From positions 1 through 30,325 of IMG/VR virus record IMGVR_UViG_3300037336_000252: 30,325 nucleotides of DNA, one strand, 5' to 3'. Source of the DNA: a virus. Position numbers and translations under genes: made by a program. Below are positions 30,005 to 30,325 of this stretch, in pieces; positions within the stretch are counted from its first letter, which is position 1; each line of letters starts with the position of its first letter. The notes below the pieces were generated by a model. The model searched no databases. It was not told the DNA's origin and worked only from the letters and a program-made list of their open reading frames with translations.

Positions 30005-30064
30005 GGGTATAACACAGTATAAAAGCCATAGAAAAAACGGCTCTTATACCAAACGTTAGTGGCA
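30005..30064 (-). repeat. Compact 60-nt attC-like site at the right
   Basis: This is the cleanest site. On the minus strand: GCCACTAAC box, spacer GTTTG, arm GTATAAGAGCCGT, a loop of about 6 nt, arm ATGGCTTTTATAC, spacer TGT, box GTTATACCC. The stem is 13 bp with two G-T wobbles and no mismatch. At 60 nt it is the length of a typical integron attC. Confidence 0.82.
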
Positions 30065-30074
30065 AGTTTCAGAA

Positions 30075-30296
30075 CTACTTTGCTAAATAAGTCGTTTTAT
30101 TTTCAATTTCAAGTTTAGTTTTTTCCATTTCTAAATTATACCAAACGCATTGCATAATTGCCATTTTTTTAATGTCATAATTAAAACCACCGTTGATATA
30201 TTTTTGAAATTCTGTTGGACTAATTTCAAGTAATTCACAAAACTTTTCTTTTGATAAATTAAATTCTTTAATCAAATTTCGTGCATCACGAGCCAT
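30075..30296 (-). CDS. Small HTH-like protein
   Basis: This 73-residue protein has a helical N-terminal half (NLIKEFNLSKEKFCELLEIS, then PTEFQKYINGG) that resembles the helix-turn-helix of Cro-like phage or cassette regulators: a short helix, LSKEKFCELLE, a turn, and SPTEFQKYI as recognition helix. The second half (MAIMQCVWYNLEMEKTKLEI) is a helix that could make a dimer. It is the most upstream cassette visible; its upstream boundary is beyond the window. A role as DNA-binding regulator is an inference from helix pattern. Confidence 0.55.
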   Translation of the reverse strand: MARDARNLIKEFNLSKEKFCELLEISPTEFQKYINGGFNYDIKKMAIMQCVWYNLEMEKTKLEIENKTTYLAK

Positions 30297-30325
30297 TGAT
30301 AATTGAATGTTTAAGTATATAAAAT

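Larger units (their letters stand above)
24553..30064 (-). mobile_element. Integron-like array of about ten small gene cassettes
   Basis: All genes here read leftward, are mostly short and unrelated in function, and are separated by 60-140 nt inverted repeats with a common layout (listed singly). Each site reads on the minus strand YAACG-type box, stem arm, loop, returning arm, TGTTR-type box. Box-adjacent bases match between the two ends of one cassette, not across a junction. The array has nine complete sites and two half-sites in this window and continues toward the right edge, where an integrase gene would be expected. None is visible here. The layout fits integron cassettes, or an array without its own integrase, but the boxes differ from the classic consensus, so I call it integron-like. 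Confidence 0.7.

Noticed and set aside
24553-30064. Hairpins as simple rho-independent terminators
   Set aside because: They lack T tracts, have loops of up to 75 nt, share boxes and an asymmetric bulge, and have ends that match across a gene. Terminators explain none of these. A side role in ending transcripts remains possible.

Overview
The window looks like a temperate or lytic siphovirus (or prophage) of a flavobacterium-like Bacteroidota host, joined on its right side to an integron-like array of small gene cassettes. Signs of Bacteroidota are the AT-rich sequence, A-rich leaders before start codons instead of clear Shine-Dalgarno sites, several -7 boxes of the TAnnTTTG type with a TTG-type -33 element about 20 nt upstream, two Bacteroidota-style lipoproteins and a SprB-like repeat in a tail protein. 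Nearly every gene is on the minus strand, so transcription runs from right to left.

Right to left, the phage part is: a ParB-like/DNA methyltransferase fusion (22752-23939), a probable small terminase (22118-22678), a promoter, a Met tRNA and a small lipoprotein (21456-22090), a 54-residue protein, large terminase (19805-21274), portal (18370-19800), a small coupled protein, a scaffold-like protein (16331-16984), a decoration-like protein, the major capsid protein (14614-15903), two connector or tail-completion proteins, the tail tube protein (12604-13470), a probable tail chaperone, a 1400-residue tape measure (6996-11198) and three or four distal tail or fibre proteins down to the left edge. 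One fibre protein ends in near-identical 23-residue leucine-rich repeats. No sheath gene is seen, and the tape measure points to a long non-contractile tail.

From about 24550 to the right edge the style changes. There are small unrelated genes (a methyltransferase, a HicB/HicA toxin-antitoxin pair, a lipoprotein, a GIY-YIG-like protein, a small HTH-like protein and several unknowns). Most junctions between them hold a 60-140 nt imperfect inverted repeat. Read on the minus strand, each complete site begins with a YAACG-type box, has a stem whose 5' arm carries about four extra unpaired bases, and ends with a TGTTR-type box. The bases next to these boxes match between the two ends of the same cassette (for example GTTATGTGC and GCACATAAC around the methyltransferase) but not across a junction. 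This is what integron-type site-specific recombination leaves behind and is hard to explain with ordinary terminators.

A tenth complete site, with its own methyltransferase cassette, lies inside the phage head operon (17224-18172), so cassettes of this kind seem to enter phage genes. No integrase, reverse transcriptase or CRISPR array is visible in the window. Whether the array is phage cargo or host DNA beside a prophage cannot be settled from this window alone.
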